A program made the translations under genes and the position numbers. A stretch of DNA of 64,000 bases from Paenibacillus sp. MBLB1832. GTDB lineage: Bacteria > Bacillota > Bacilli > Paenibacillales > NBRC-103111. This document shows positions 18,648-27,603 of the stretch, piece by piece (the stretch's first letter is position 1; each line of letters begins with the position of its first letter). Under the pieces are notes generated by a model that saw only the letters and a program-made list of their open reading frames with translations, made no database searches and was not told where the DNA came from. The DNA is taken from assembly GCF_032271945.1 (NCBI RefSeq), contig NZ_CP130319.1:2127001-2191000 (forward strand). The letters run 5' to 3'.

Positions 18648-20410
18648 TTAGCATGCGTTTTAAACTGGCTGTAGCCCGAAAAAGTGTGCTGTGGCGATTG
18701 TTTTTTGGACTTGTCCTCGTGTCTATTCCCTTCTATGGGCTAACTTTCCTGGCAGCCTCTAAGGCTTCGGACGTGATCACGAAGGAAGTAGAGATGACCA
18801 ATCAGTCGAGACTGCAGTTCTACGTGGATTTCTTGGAACAAGAGATGCAGAATGTGAAACAAATGATGATGGCGCTGAATAATGATGTGGACGTCCCGCT
18901 CTATTATCTGCAACAGAGTGCTGCTTTTTCTCATGAGAAATATACGCTTTATCAGGTAATTAAGAGCAAAATGAACATTGTTTATTACTCCAGTAACTAT
19001 ATTTCTGATGTCTTCTTGCTGCTTCCTGAAACGAATAAGCAAATTACCTTCAATAACGGGGAATCCGATTTGGATGACAGGAAGAGAGGGATATTAGCTA
19101 GACATGCTGCCTCTGTTCAACAGACAGATCATTATGTTAAACAAGATACCGTGTCCTTCTCTGTTTCCTTTCCGGATCAGCAGACAGAGCAGAAAGTGGT
19201 TAGTTATGTGCTCGGTGTCGAAATTTCTCAAGAGCGGATCTTAAAGGCACTAAGCAGCTTCCGTGGTAACTCCGATCATCAAATGCTGCTGATTAATAAT
19301 CAATCCAAGCTTCTGGTGGGGGCTAACCAAGTGCCAGACAGCGGAAAAAAAGTATATGAAGGCATTCAACAGGATCCAAAGCTTAAGACAGTCACGTATC
19401 AGCGTGAGAACTATATGGTTCAATCCGATACTTCGCCAGACGGCCTTTTTACGCTTGTTTCCTACATTCCTGAGAAAAAAATCTTATCACCGATTTACAT
19501 GCTGCGTTACCTATTTTGGCTAGTCTTTCTGGGATCATTGGCCTTATTTCTACTCCTTTCTGTGCTCATTTATAACCAAATTCATAAGCCGTTGCGTGAA
19601 TTAGTACGATTGATGCGATTGGTAGAAGGCGGTAATCTTCAGACAAGTGATTTACACGTGCCAAATCATGAATTTGGCTATGTGCATCGTCAATATAATC
19701 GCATGGTGAATCAGCTTCGGACGCTGATTCAAGAGGTGCTGGAGAGTAAAATCCAGCTCCAGCAGGCTCAGTTGAAGCAACTGCAATCGCAAATTAATCC
19801 TCATTTCCTTTTTAACTGTTTCTATATCGGTTATCGCATGGCGAAGTCAGGTGAAACGGAGAATGTAGCTAAGCTGTGCAAATATTTAGGTGATTATTTT
19901 CGATTCGTTACGCATCGCTCGATGCACGAAGTACTCCTCGTTGATGAGGTGAAATACGCGAGTATTTACTTGGAAATTCAGAAAATGCGTTTCACTTATA
20001 AACTCGACTATGCGATTTCCATGGAGGATGAGGCTAGTCTTGCTGCAGTACCAGGTTTAATTTTACAACCTCTCGTCGAAAATGCCATTCTTCACGGTAT
20101 TGAGAAGATCGATCATCCAGGCATGATCGAGATTAAAGTAAAGCGTTTGGAAGGTTGCGTTCAAGTGTCGGTAGAGGACAATGGTGTCGGCATGGGAGAG
20201 GAGCAGAAACGTCAACTTAGACACCAACTTGAGAAGTCGGCACATGAGCCTGACCACTGTGGGCTATGGAACGTACATTGGCGATTAAAGCATCGTTTCA
20301 AAGGTACCGAGGGGCTCGAATTATTGAATCGCACAGACGGTAGTTCTGGCTTGGTTGTCCGTTTTACGATCCCAGTTATGGCATCTGAAGTCCAGCATGA
20401 AGTTTCATAG
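18644..20410 (+). CDS. YesM-type sensor histidine kinase
   Basis: 588-aa membrane kinase. Two membrane segments (about residues 17-40 and 290-312) bracket an extracytoplasmic sensor domain. A HAMP linker follows, then the His_kinase domain with phosphoacceptor QINPHFLFN (about 385-393) and ATP-binding boxes QPLVENAILHG and VEDNGVGMG. The ATG at 18644 overlaps the stop of the binding-protein gene and follows GGGGAGG. Its partner regulator starts 14 bp after its stop. It probably reads sugar occupancy of the 16938 protein. Confidence 0.93.
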   Translation: MISMRFKLAVARKSVLWRLFFGLVLVSIPFYGLTFLAASKASDVITKEVEMTNQSRLQFYVDFLEQEMQNVKQMMMALNNDVDVPLYYLQQSAAFSHEKYTLYQVIKSKMNIVYYSSNYISDVFLLLPETNKQITFNNGESDLDDRKRGILARHAASVQQTDHYVKQDTVSFSVSFPDQQTEQKVVSYVLGVEISQERILKALSSFRGNSDHQMLLINNQSKLLVGANQVPDSGKKVYEGIQQDPKLKTVTYQRENYMVQSDTSPDGLFTLVSYIPEKKILSPIYMLRYLFWLVFLGSLALFLLLSVLIYNQIHKPLRELVRLMRLVEGGNLQTSDLHVPNHEFGYVHRQYNRMVNQLRTLIQEVLESKIQLQQAQLKQLQSQINPHFLFNCFYIGYRMAKSGETENVAKLCKYLGDYFRFVTHRSMHEVLLVDEVKYASIYLEIQKMRFTYKLDYAISMEDEASLAAVPGLILQPLVENAILHGIEKIDHPGMIEIKVKRLEGCVQVSVEDNGVGMGEEQKRQLRHQLEKSAHEPDHCGLWNVHWRLKHRFKGTEGLELLNRTDGSSGLVVRFTIPVMASEVQHEVS

Positions 20411-20424
20411 AATGGAGGAAGCTT

Positions 20425-22038
20425 ATGTACCGATTGCTAATTGTAGATGATGAACCGCCGATTGTGGAGGGATTGGCAGAGATGGTGGAGCTGCAGCAGC
20501 TTCCCCTGAAGAGCATCCGACTAGCCTACTCTGCGAAAGAAGCTCTTGAACTCTTCGAAGAGGAACCCTTCCATATCGTCATTGCGGATATTCGGATGCC
20601 GCATATGAGCGGGTTAGAGATGATGGACAACATTCGTGCCTACAATAAGGATACACAGTTCATTTTTCTAACGGGATACATGGATTTCGATTATGCTCGT
20701 CAAGCGCTTCAGCTCGGTGCGAGTGATTATTTATTAAAGCCTGCAGAGGATGAGGAAGTACTGAGAAGCCTTGATAAAGTCATTCGAACGATTGAACATA
20801 GCATGGAACAAATGATGATGTTGGAACAGGCGAAGTTACGAAGCGATGAGTTGCTGCAGGCTCATCAAACCGAATATCTTAAAAATATGCTCTCTTCATC
20901 GAAGCCGCCACCCAAATTAGAGGAATTGGAGACCGAGTTTCGTAGACTTCAATTCCCTTTTCAGGCGGGGACCAAGGTGCTGGCTCTGGTGGTTCGTATT
21001 GATGAGTGGAGAGGAAAGTTTCATTCGCATGACGAAACGTTAGTTGAATTTGCTGTTCAAAATATGATTAGTGAAATGCTGGCATCCACGAAGGTTAATA
21101 TGTCATTCCGAATCGGAAATGGATTTATCGCGCTTACGTTGCAGCCCCAGTTCATAGATTCGGAGTATGATGTCGCTACTATTTTGAAATCTAAACTTAT
21201 GGAAATCCAGGATGCCATTGATCACATCATAGGCGTGGTTGTTTCCGTTGCGGTCTCACCGCAGCCCTTTTCATGGGAAGAATGGGCAACTGAGATGCGT
21301 CTGCTAATCACCTATGTGAAACAAACACTTGGGAAGGGACGCATGATCATTCCACACCAGATGGGAAATGATCACGACTTAGGTGAGGCCAAACAGCTTA
21401 TTCAAACGATTATTCAATCCATGAACCTTCGTCATTATGGGGATTGTGAACGCGGGATTGGTAAGCTGATTGCTTATGCGGAGAGCGCACCAACCGACAG
21501 TTCTCATAGGTTGTCTGTGCTCCTGATGTCTATTTCGGCAAATGTAATCAATATCGCACTTCAAAATGGTATTTCCTCCCTTCTTGGACCGATTGAGGTG
21601 GAGAAGCTCACCAATTTATACATGCACAAGAATGCCGAAGCTTTCAAAACCTTCTTAATGGAGATCCTGCATGTGATTTTCACACAATTAAATCAATCAC
21701 CGAGTAATCCTTCAGATGCACTTGTCATGCAAGTGAAGCTGTATATTGACCGTCATTTAAACGAAGATCTTTCCTTAAATGCACTTTCCCAGAAAATACA
21801 TGTGAATCCTTCCTATTTATCACGCATTTTCAGTCAGGTCGCGAAGGAGCAGCTCAGTGTCTATCTGACTCGCAAACGGATCGAACTGGCTAAACAGCTT
21901 CTAATGGAGAAGGAAGAATTAAAGGTCAATGAAATTGCGGCTCGTGTCGGCTTTGATAATCCCAATTATTTTGCCAAAGTATTTCGAAAAGCAACAGGAG
22001 CAGCACCACTTGATTACCGAATCGCCCATTCGAGATAA
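20425..22038 (+). CDS. YesN-type response regulator with AraC HTH
   Basis: 537-aa regulator. N-terminal receiver domain with phospho-Asp in VIADIRMPHMSG (about residue 54) and conserved K in YLLKPAED. A long middle region follows, then a C-terminal AraC-type double HTH (about 435-535): LSQKIHVNPSYLSRIF and IAARVGFDNPNYFAKVFRK. TGGAGG lies 6 bp before the ATG. As the only AraC-type DNA-binding protein encoded inside the five-unit sugar locus, it is the best candidate for binding the GTAAA direct repeats. AraC-type HTH pairs commonly recognise direct repeats about two helical turns apart. Confidence 0.93.
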   Translation: MYRLLIVDDEPPIVEGLAEMVELQQLPLKSIRLAYSAKEALELFEEEPFHIVIADIRMPHMSGLEMMDNIRAYNKDTQFIFLTGYMDFDYARQALQLGASDYLLKPAEDEEVLRSLDKVIRTIEHSMEQMMMLEQAKLRSDELLQAHQTEYLKNMLSSSKPPPKLEELETEFRRLQFPFQAGTKVLALVVRIDEWRGKFHSHDETLVEFAVQNMISEMLASTKVNMSFRIGNGFIALTLQPQFIDSEYDVATILKSKLMEIQDAIDHIIGVVVSVAVSPQPFSWEEWATEMRLLITYVKQTLGKGRMIIPHQMGNDHDLGEAKQLIQTIIQSMNLRHYGDCERGIGKLIAYAESAPTDSSHRLSVLLMSISANVINIALQNGISSLLGPIEVEKLTNLYMHKNAEAFKTFLMEILHVIFTQLNQSPSNPSDALVMQVKLYIDRHLNEDLSLNALSQKIHVNPSYLSRIFSQVAKEQLSVYLTRKRIELAKQLLMEKEELKVNEIAARVGFDNPNYFAKVFRKATGAAPLDYRIAHSR

Positions 22039-22042
22039 ACGA

Positions 22043-22078
22043 AGAGTTACTTCCCATGTGGAGGTGACTCTTTTTTTT
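22043..22078 (+). terminator. Terminator of the sensor operon
   Basis: Arms GAGTTACTT and AGGTGACTC (with two G-U pairs) followed by eight T. The next regulon box starts 2 bp later. Confidence 0.88.
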
Positions 22079-22079
22079 G

Positions 22080-22143
22080 GTAAAGAATTTGTCCCCACGT
22101 AAACATCTTTCTCTAACCGCAGCTTAGAGTGATCTCGTATGAT
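22080..22143 (+). promoter_or_regulatory. Regulon box D and promoter of the isomerase/GH78-like operon
   Basis: GTAAAGAA at 22080 and GTAAACAT at 22099 (19-bp period). TATGAT at 22138 begins 34 bp after the second GTAAA, the same spacing as boxes B and C. Confidence 0.8.
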
Positions 22144-22179
22144 GAAGAAAGAAGATCAGATTGTAAGGAGGATATCGCA

Positions 22180-22989
22180 ATGGAAATGAAGTGGTTAAAA
22201 TCGGTATGGGGCATGGGAGGCAGCATGGAGGAGCAATTCGCTGCGATAGCAGAAGCGGGCTACGATGGTATAGAGTCCCCGCTACCCCTAGAAAAAGATG
22301 AACAATTGTTCCGTTCTTTGCTAGAAGCATATAACTTTAAGTATGCAGCGATGATATTCACGGGGGATGATCATTTAGCAACGTTTCGCTATGGACTCGA
22401 AGCGGCGGCCAGGTTTGATCCGCTGGTTATTGTCGCACATAGTGCTAAGGATGCAATGCCTTATGAAGAGCAACTTCACTTCTATAAGGAAGCTGTTCGC
22501 ATGGAACGGTATTATGGCATTTCAGTCGGACATGAAACCCATAGGGGGAGGGCTATGTTTACTCCTTGGGTGACAAGCAAGCTTCTTCAGGAAGTCGAAG
22601 ATTTACGAATTACAGCAGATTTCAGTCATTGGTGCTGCGTCTGCGAATCCCTGCTTGAGCATCATCACCAGGCTGTACAGCTTGCTTGCCAGCGAACCAT
22701 TCATATCCATGGTCGAGTCGGTCATGCACAAGGTCCGCAGGTACCTGATCCCAGTGCGCCTGAATATGCCAATGAGCTTCAGGTGCATCTAGGGTGGTGG
22801 ATGGAAATTTTAAGCGAGCGCCGCTCAGAAGGAGCGTCAATCATGACGTTTACGCCTGAATTTGGTCCATCCCCTTACATGCCTACCATTCCGCATACGA
22901 AGCAGCCGGTGGCAGATTTATTCCACATATGCCGATGGACAAAGGATCATGTAAGACAGGTTTGGAACCAACTGTCTGAGCGAGTGTAA
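22180..22989 (+). CDS. Sugar phosphate isomerase/epimerase-like TIM-barrel protein
   Basis: 269-aa protein of the xylose-isomerase-like (AP endonuclease family 2) fold. Typical elements: GMGGSMEEQFAAIAEAGYDGIESP at the N-terminus, the metal/substrate segment GHETHRGRAMFTPW (about residues 124-137), DFSHWCCVCES and EFGPSPYMP near the end. Such enzymes isomerise or epimerise sugars or sugar acids. The ATG at 22180 follows AAGGAGG at 8 bp. First gene of a two-gene operon with a GH78-like enzyme, so it probably acts on a sugar taken up or released by the locus. Exact reaction unknown. Confidence 0.82.
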   Translation: MEMKWLKSVWGMGGSMEEQFAAIAEAGYDGIESPLPLEKDEQLFRSLLEAYNFKYAAMIFTGDDHLATFRYGLEAAARFDPLVIVAHSAKDAMPYEEQLHFYKEAVRMERYYGISVGHETHRGRAMFTPWVTSKLLQEVEDLRITADFSHWCCVCESLLEHHHQAVQLACQRTIHIHGRVGHAQGPQVPDPSAPEYANELQVHLGWWMEILSERRSEGASIMTFTPEFGPSPYMPTIPHTKQPVADLFHICRWTKDHVRQVWNQLSERV

Positions 22990-23028
22990 GAGATTAAGCA
23001 CGGATAGGCACACAGAGGAGGATATGTG

Positions 23029-25308
23029 ATGGAATGGGCAGCGAAATGGGTATGGGTGCCAGGGTTGGAAGAGGAGAGTAATTGTTACGCGGAATTTCGA
23101 AAGGTGATAGAAGCCGATTCGTACGAGGGGTCCCTTCTTCATATATCGGCGTGCCAAGAATATGCGCTTTATATCAATGGCGTGTTAAGGGGGAGGGGGC
23201 CTTCACCCTGCACACCTAAGTATCAATATTACGATACGTATGAAATAGAGGATTGGCTGCAACCTGGCCGGAATGTAATTGGGGTTGTTTGTTATCATTT
23301 CGGTGAAAAGGATATCGTAATTGAACAAATGCAAGGCGAGGCAGGGTTTCTGCTTCAGTTAGACATAGACAGGGAGACGGTCGCATCAACAGATGAGAGT
23401 TGGTTATGCAGACGTTCTCTACGTTGGGCGCATATAAACAATCGAATAAGCCGTTGGAGCGGGTTTAATGAAATTTATAAAGTGGCCGATGAGGATGGTT
23501 GGGAGCATGATGGCTATGATGACAGCGGATGGTCCCAATCAAGTGTGCGGGCATCCGTTTCAGATCCCAAGAGTCCTTGGCAACACGTTATCCCCAGAGA
23601 AATTCCATTCCTGTATTCGGAGTTGAGTGATCCAGTTTCTCTTGTCCGTGTGGAAACGAATTATGGAGGGATAAGCAATCCGCGAATGATGTTACAGAGT
23701 GACCAGATTAGGGGGAGAATGGAGGTTGTAGCGGATCGTCCTGGTGCCATGCCAGCAGTCGTGTTTGATTTTGAAAAGGAAGTCGTAGGCAGACCTCTTA
23801 TTCGGTTACAGGCACCTGAAGGAGGCACGATCCGAATTGCTTACGGGGAATCGCTGGAGCTGCAGGATGTTGATACGTTTATTCTTAAAAAAGGATTAAA
23901 TGTCCTTCAGCCCTTTGGTCGGAGGGCTTGCCGATATATGAAGCTTACCTTTATGGCATTGCCTGTGCCCATTCAGGTTGCGTCTGTACAATTCGATGCT
24001 GGTCACTATGCGTTCGGGCCTGCCGGTCAGCTCGAGACCACTGATGTGAGATTGATGCAAATCTGGGATATCAGTGTTGTTACGACCACGCAGAATAGCC
24101 AGGAGCACCTAGAGGACTGTCCATGGCGTGAAAAAGCGTTGTGGGTGGCGGATGCAGTGGTTATGGGCAAGGTGATCTATCATGTCTACGGTGACACTAA
24201 GCTGCTGCGCAAATGCCTGCTTCAAGGGGCTCGAATTCAGAATGCAGATGGATCTATTCCTGGGACAGGACCGGAGTCTAATTCGCATTTGCTCCCTGAC
24301 TTCTGTGCGCATTGGCTGCTTGGCGTGCATGACTACTTCCGTTATACGGGAGATGTGGAACTGCTCCGCGAATTGTGGGGTGCCGTTGAACGATTGGTGA
24401 GTTGGTTTAAGCTGCAGGAGGACGCGTATGGGCTGTTTGCAGGCGCAACGCGGCCTGGATTTTTTTGTTTTATTGACTGGACACCCCATATCGACCGAAG
24501 GGATAAAGTAACCGTTATTTCACTTCTGTATGTGAAAGCACTGAAGGCAGCGGCAGTTATGGCCGAAGTACTTGGCCATACGGACCAGTCGCTGAATTGG
24601 CAGCATCAGGCGGAAGGGATTGCGGCAGCTGTCAGGAAGCACTTATGGCTTAGCGATAAGGGGGCGTATGCAGATTGTATGGACGGTGCGGAGGTTTCGT
24701 CGCACTTGTCGCTCCAAACCAATTTTGCCGCAATATGGTGCGATTTGATGACGAAAGAAGAGGCACTTAGCTTCATTCATACCTATTATGACGGAGAGAA
24801 GCTGCCACGGATTACAGGTGCATTCTTTCAACATCTGGTACTTGAAGTACTGCTTTCTTTGGGTCTGCAAGACCGCGCAATGGGGTTGATTCGGAGCTTC
24901 TGGGGAGGGATGGTAGATCGGGGAGCGAAGACATGGTGGGAAACATTTGATCCGGAGAGTCCTTCATGTACAATACCAAGCACATATCAAGGCAATGTTC
25001 CTACCTACTTATGGGAGGGTCCGCTAGTGAGTATGTGCCACGGATGGGGTGCTTCCCCTGCTTATATACTGGGCAGAATGCTTCACGGCGTCGACATATC
25101 GGATTTAGGAACGGGCAAGGTTAGACTACTGACGCCTGCGCTGCAGGAGGGAGAGGCTAGCGGTGTCATTCCAACCAAGCACGGGGACATTCGTATAGCG
25201 TGGTCAGCACTAGGAGAAAAGGTAAGCGGAACCGTGCAAATCCCGAAAGAGTTCTCGTGGGAGAAAGAGGCGGGCTATCCGGAAGGGATTCATATTCAGT
25301 CGGTATAG
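23029..25308 (+). CDS. GH78-like alpha-L-rhamnosidase family protein (intracellular)
   Basis: 759-aa protein without signal peptide, laid out like bacterial GH78 rhamnosidases: N-terminal beta-sandwich domains (SACQEYALYINGVLRGRGP, about 40-60), a middle beta domain with FDFEKEVVGRP, an (alpha/alpha)6 barrel starting near 350 with EDCPWREKALWVADA in place of the usual DCPQRDERLGWTGDA, and a C-terminal beta domain (SPAYILGR). Carboxylates fitting general acid/base positions are present (DCPWREK, TWWETFDPES). ATG at 23029 rather than GTG at 23026 because GAGGAGG is spaced 7 bp. It likely removes L-rhamnose or a related sugar from imported oligosaccharides. The divergent catalytic segment leaves room for another alpha-linked sugar. 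Confidence 0.8.
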   Translation: MEWAAKWVWVPGLEEESNCYAEFRKVIEADSYEGSLLHISACQEYALYINGVLRGRGPSPCTPKYQYYDTYEIEDWLQPGRNVIGVVCYHFGEKDIVIEQMQGEAGFLLQLDIDRETVASTDESWLCRRSLRWAHINNRISRWSGFNEIYKVADEDGWEHDGYDDSGWSQSSVRASVSDPKSPWQHVIPREIPFLYSELSDPVSLVRVETNYGGISNPRMMLQSDQIRGRMEVVADRPGAMPAVVFDFEKEVVGRPLIRLQAPEGGTIRIAYGESLELQDVDTFILKKGLNVLQPFGRRACRYMKLTFMALPVPIQVASVQFDAGHYAFGPAGQLETTDVRLMQIWDISVVTTTQNSQEHLEDCPWREKALWVADAVVMGKVIYHVYGDTKLLRKCLLQGARIQNADGSIPGTGPESNSHLLPDFCAHWLLGVHDYFRYTGDVELLRELWGAVERLVSWFKLQEDAYGLFAGATRPGFFCFIDWTPHIDRRDKVTVISLLYVKALKAAAVMAEVLGHTDQSLNWQHQAEGIAAAVRKHLWLSDKGAYADCMDGAEVSSHLSLQTNFAAIWCDLMTKEEALSFIHTYYDGEKLPRITGAFFQHLVLEVLLSLGLQDRAMGLIRSFWGGMVDRGAKTWWETFDPESPSCTIPSTYQGNVPTYLWEGPLVSMCHGWGASPAYILGRMLHGVDISDLGTGKVRLLTPALQEGEASGVIPTKHGDIRIAWSALGEKVSGTVQIPKEFSWEKEAGYPEGIHIQSV

Positions 25309-25317
25309 GAGTGGGGA

Positions 25318-25343
25318 ACGGGCAGCCATAGGCTGCCCGTTTT
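25318..25343 (+). terminator. Terminator of the isomerase/GH78-like operon
   Basis: Perfect 10-bp arms ACGGGCAGCC and GGCTGCCCGT, loop ATA, then TTTT. Confidence 0.88.
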
Positions 25344-25362
25344 GCATAAGCGAAATGATCTT

Positions 25363-25425
25363 GTAAATATATTTACGGATTGTAAAGATGTTGCTCTCCA
25401 CGACAAATAGGAACTCTTATATGAT
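25363..25425 (+). promoter_or_regulatory. Regulon box E and promoter of the creatininase/amidohydrolase/GH36 operon
   Basis: GTAAATAT at 25363 and GTAAAGAT at 25382 (19-bp period). TATGAT at 25420 begins 33 bp after the second GTAAA. A terminator stops the preceding operon 20 bp upstream. Confidence 0.78.
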
Positions 25426-25459
25426 TGGGAAAGAGCCTACATAAGGAGTGAAAAACAGA

Positions 25460-26347
25460 ATGAGCAAAGATACCATTCAATGGGAGCGCATGCTGCCAGA
25501 AGAATTTCGAACAGCTATGGCGAACATGCCTGTCTTGTACCTGCCCCTTGGAACCGTCGAGTGGCATGGCGAGCATAATGCCTTAGGCTTAGACGCACTT
25601 AAAGCACACCAACTATGTGTGAATGCGGCTAGAATTGGTGGTGGAATCGTCCATCCGCCTGTTTACGGGGGCATGGGAGGCTTGGATAAACCCGCTACTG
25701 TCATTATGGAAGATGAACTGACTTGGGATAATCACTTGCTGCGGCCTTGGCTTGAAAAGCTGTGCAGCGAGTTTCATCGTATCGGTTTCAAGGCGATTAT
25801 TATGTTAACCGGACACTATGGCCATAATCAGCAGATTGTGGTTAGAGAAGTGGCTGCACGAATGACGGAGCGATTGCAAATTCCTGTCCTGGGAACGCCT
25901 GAATATTGGCTTGCCCTAGATGCGGGATACCTCGGCGACCATGCTGGTATTGGCGAAACATCCCTCCTTTGGCATCTTCACCCTGAGTTAGTCGAGATTG
26001 AACGTATCCGTGGGGATGTTGATTACGGCGTGGATGACATTATTGAGAAGGGCTCTTCCCCTGAACTCGGCAAGAAGTATGCGGATCTGATCACACACAG
26101 GCTGGCAACAGTGGCCCAAGCGATGGTGGGTTGGGATGAAGAAACTAGATATGCGTTTGCAGCGAGTGAGCACGCGCTGATCCAGCAGCAGCTGAAGGGC
26201 TGGAGACATATCGGTCCTTGGGAATTCTGGCGGCATATTGGCGGTTCTGAGCTTGTAAGCTACGGGGAACTGCTCGTGAAGGGTGACTTTGAGAGAATTG
26301 CCCATCTGGCTAAACAGATTGGAGCGGCTTCATCCCCCCAAACATAA
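25460..26347 (+). CDS. Creatininase-family amidohydrolase
   Basis: 295-aa metal-dependent protein of the creatinine amidohydrolase family. Family motifs: LPLGTVEWHGEHNALGLD (metal ligands E, H, D, about residues 29-46), GGGIVHPPVYGGMGG, LTGHYGHNQ and DHAGIGETSLLWHLHPELV. The ATG at 25460 follows AAGGAG at 11 bp; a GTG 12 bp earlier would overlap the ribosome site. First gene of an operon with an amidohydrolase and GH36. Family members open cyclic amides or cleave other C-N bonds. Creatinine itself is an unlikely substrate next to glycosidases, so a sugar-linked amide or lactam is possible. That is inference. Confidence 0.85.
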   Translation: MSKDTIQWERMLPEEFRTAMANMPVLYLPLGTVEWHGEHNALGLDALKAHQLCVNAARIGGGIVHPPVYGGMGGLDKPATVIMEDELTWDNHLLRPWLEKLCSEFHRIGFKAIIMLTGHYGHNQQIVVREVAARMTERLQIPVLGTPEYWLALDAGYLGDHAGIGETSLLWHLHPELVEIERIRGDVDYGVDDIIEKGSSPELGKKYADLITHRLATVAQAMVGWDEETRYAFAASEHALIQQQLKGWRHIGPWEFWRHIGGSELVSYGELLVKGDFERIAHLAKQIGAASSPQT

Positions 26348-26376
26348 AGAGAAGCCATATTAAGGAGGAGAAAGAC

Positions 26377-27603
26377 ATGACAAGCAGCTATGAGGCGTTG
26401 TCCACCTTCATTGACCTCACCCCCATATTCAGCACACATGAGCATCATCGGGAAGATGAGCTGTATGCGCAGCTCGATCTTTCTACGCTGTTCAGTTGGT
26501 CTTACGTAGGTTGGTCTGGGGCAGTCCCTGCGGGGGATTCAACTGCGGTAGAACGTCAGCACTGGATCAATAGCATGAAGATGAATTCTTACTATGTATG
26601 GTTGGAGAAAGCCATTTGCACCATTTACGGAGAAGAAGAGATCACAGCTGCGAATTGGGATTCCTTATCGGAGCGTATTCGTAAAGCGCATCAGGATCCC
26701 AATTACCACCTGCAGCTTCTACGCAAGTATGCGGGTTATCAAGGTTTTCTGGAAGATGCGTTCTGGAATACGGGTACAGACTTAGGTCATCCTGATTTTG
26801 TCACTCCTGTGTATCGCATCGATATGTGGATTATCGGCTATCATCCCGATTCTCTCGATAATGATGGATGGAATCCTTATCGTATATATGGGGAAAAGAT
26901 TACGGATTTTAACACATATGAGCAATTATTTACGGACGAGCTTCGTCGCAGAAGACCGAGCGTAGCTGCACTGAAGTGCTCTGTCGCTTATTTCAGAAAT
27001 TTGCGATTTGATGAGGCACATCGTGATGAGGCTGCAGCGGTCTTCGGACGAGAGAAATCCTCGTTGACCGAAGGGGAGCGAAATGCATTCGGAAATTATA
27101 TGTTCCGTCTTGCGGCTTCCGTCGCAGGGGAGCTTGATCTGCCTATTCAGTTGCATACCGGTTTAGCTCAGTTGAGTGGATCTAGTCCCATGCTGCTGGA
27201 GAGTGTCCTGAGAGACTATCCCGGTACACGATTTGTTTTGTTCCATGGGGGATTCCCTTGGATTTATGAAACAGCCGCACTGGCCCACAACTATCCGAAT
27301 GTTTATCTGGATATTAACTGGTTGCCGCTCATCTCGACCACAGCTGCTTGCCAAGCCTTGCATGTTTACATGGAGGTTCTCCCCCGCTGGGACAAAATAG
27401 CCTGGGGTGGTGACAATTGGACATCAGAAGAGTCCGTTGGCGCATCGATGGCCTTTCGCTTCATACTCAAAAAAGTGCTGGCTGAGAAGGTGGACGATGG
27501 CTTCCTTCGTTTGAAGGACGCGCAACAATTCGCGGAGCGCATCATGTACCGAAATGCACACAGCATTTATCACATTCCACTTGCAAATGAGGATATCGAA
27601 TGA
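26377..27603 (+). CDS. Amidohydrolase superfamily protein
   Basis: 408-aa TIM-barrel metal hydrolase (amidohydrolase_2-like). The metal motif HEHH is near residues 22-25 (IFSTHEHHRED), further ligands are in IQLHTGLAQ and FVLFHGGFPW, and the last Asp is in AWGGDNW (about 347). Layout resembles decarboxylases, lactonases and uronate isomerases of this superfamily. TAAGGAGG lies 10 bp before the ATG. It sits 29 bp after the creatininase and its TGA overlaps the GH36 start (ATGA), so the three are one operon. Together with the creatininase it may process a modified sugar acid or aglycone. Substrate unknown. Confidence 0.83.
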   Translation: MTSSYEALSTFIDLTPIFSTHEHHREDELYAQLDLSTLFSWSYVGWSGAVPAGDSTAVERQHWINSMKMNSYYVWLEKAICTIYGEEEITAANWDSLSERIRKAHQDPNYHLQLLRKYAGYQGFLEDAFWNTGTDLGHPDFVTPVYRIDMWIIGYHPDSLDNDGWNPYRIYGEKITDFNTYEQLFTDELRRRRPSVAALKCSVAYFRNLRFDEAHRDEAAAVFGREKSSLTEGERNAFGNYMFRLAASVAGELDLPIQLHTGLAQLSGSSPMLLESVLRDYPGTRFVLFHGGFPWIYETAALAHNYPNVYLDINWLPLISTTAACQALHVYMEVLPRWDKIAWGGDNWTSEESVGASMAFRFILKKVLAEKVDDGFLRLKDAQQFAERIMYRNAHSIYHIPLANEDIE

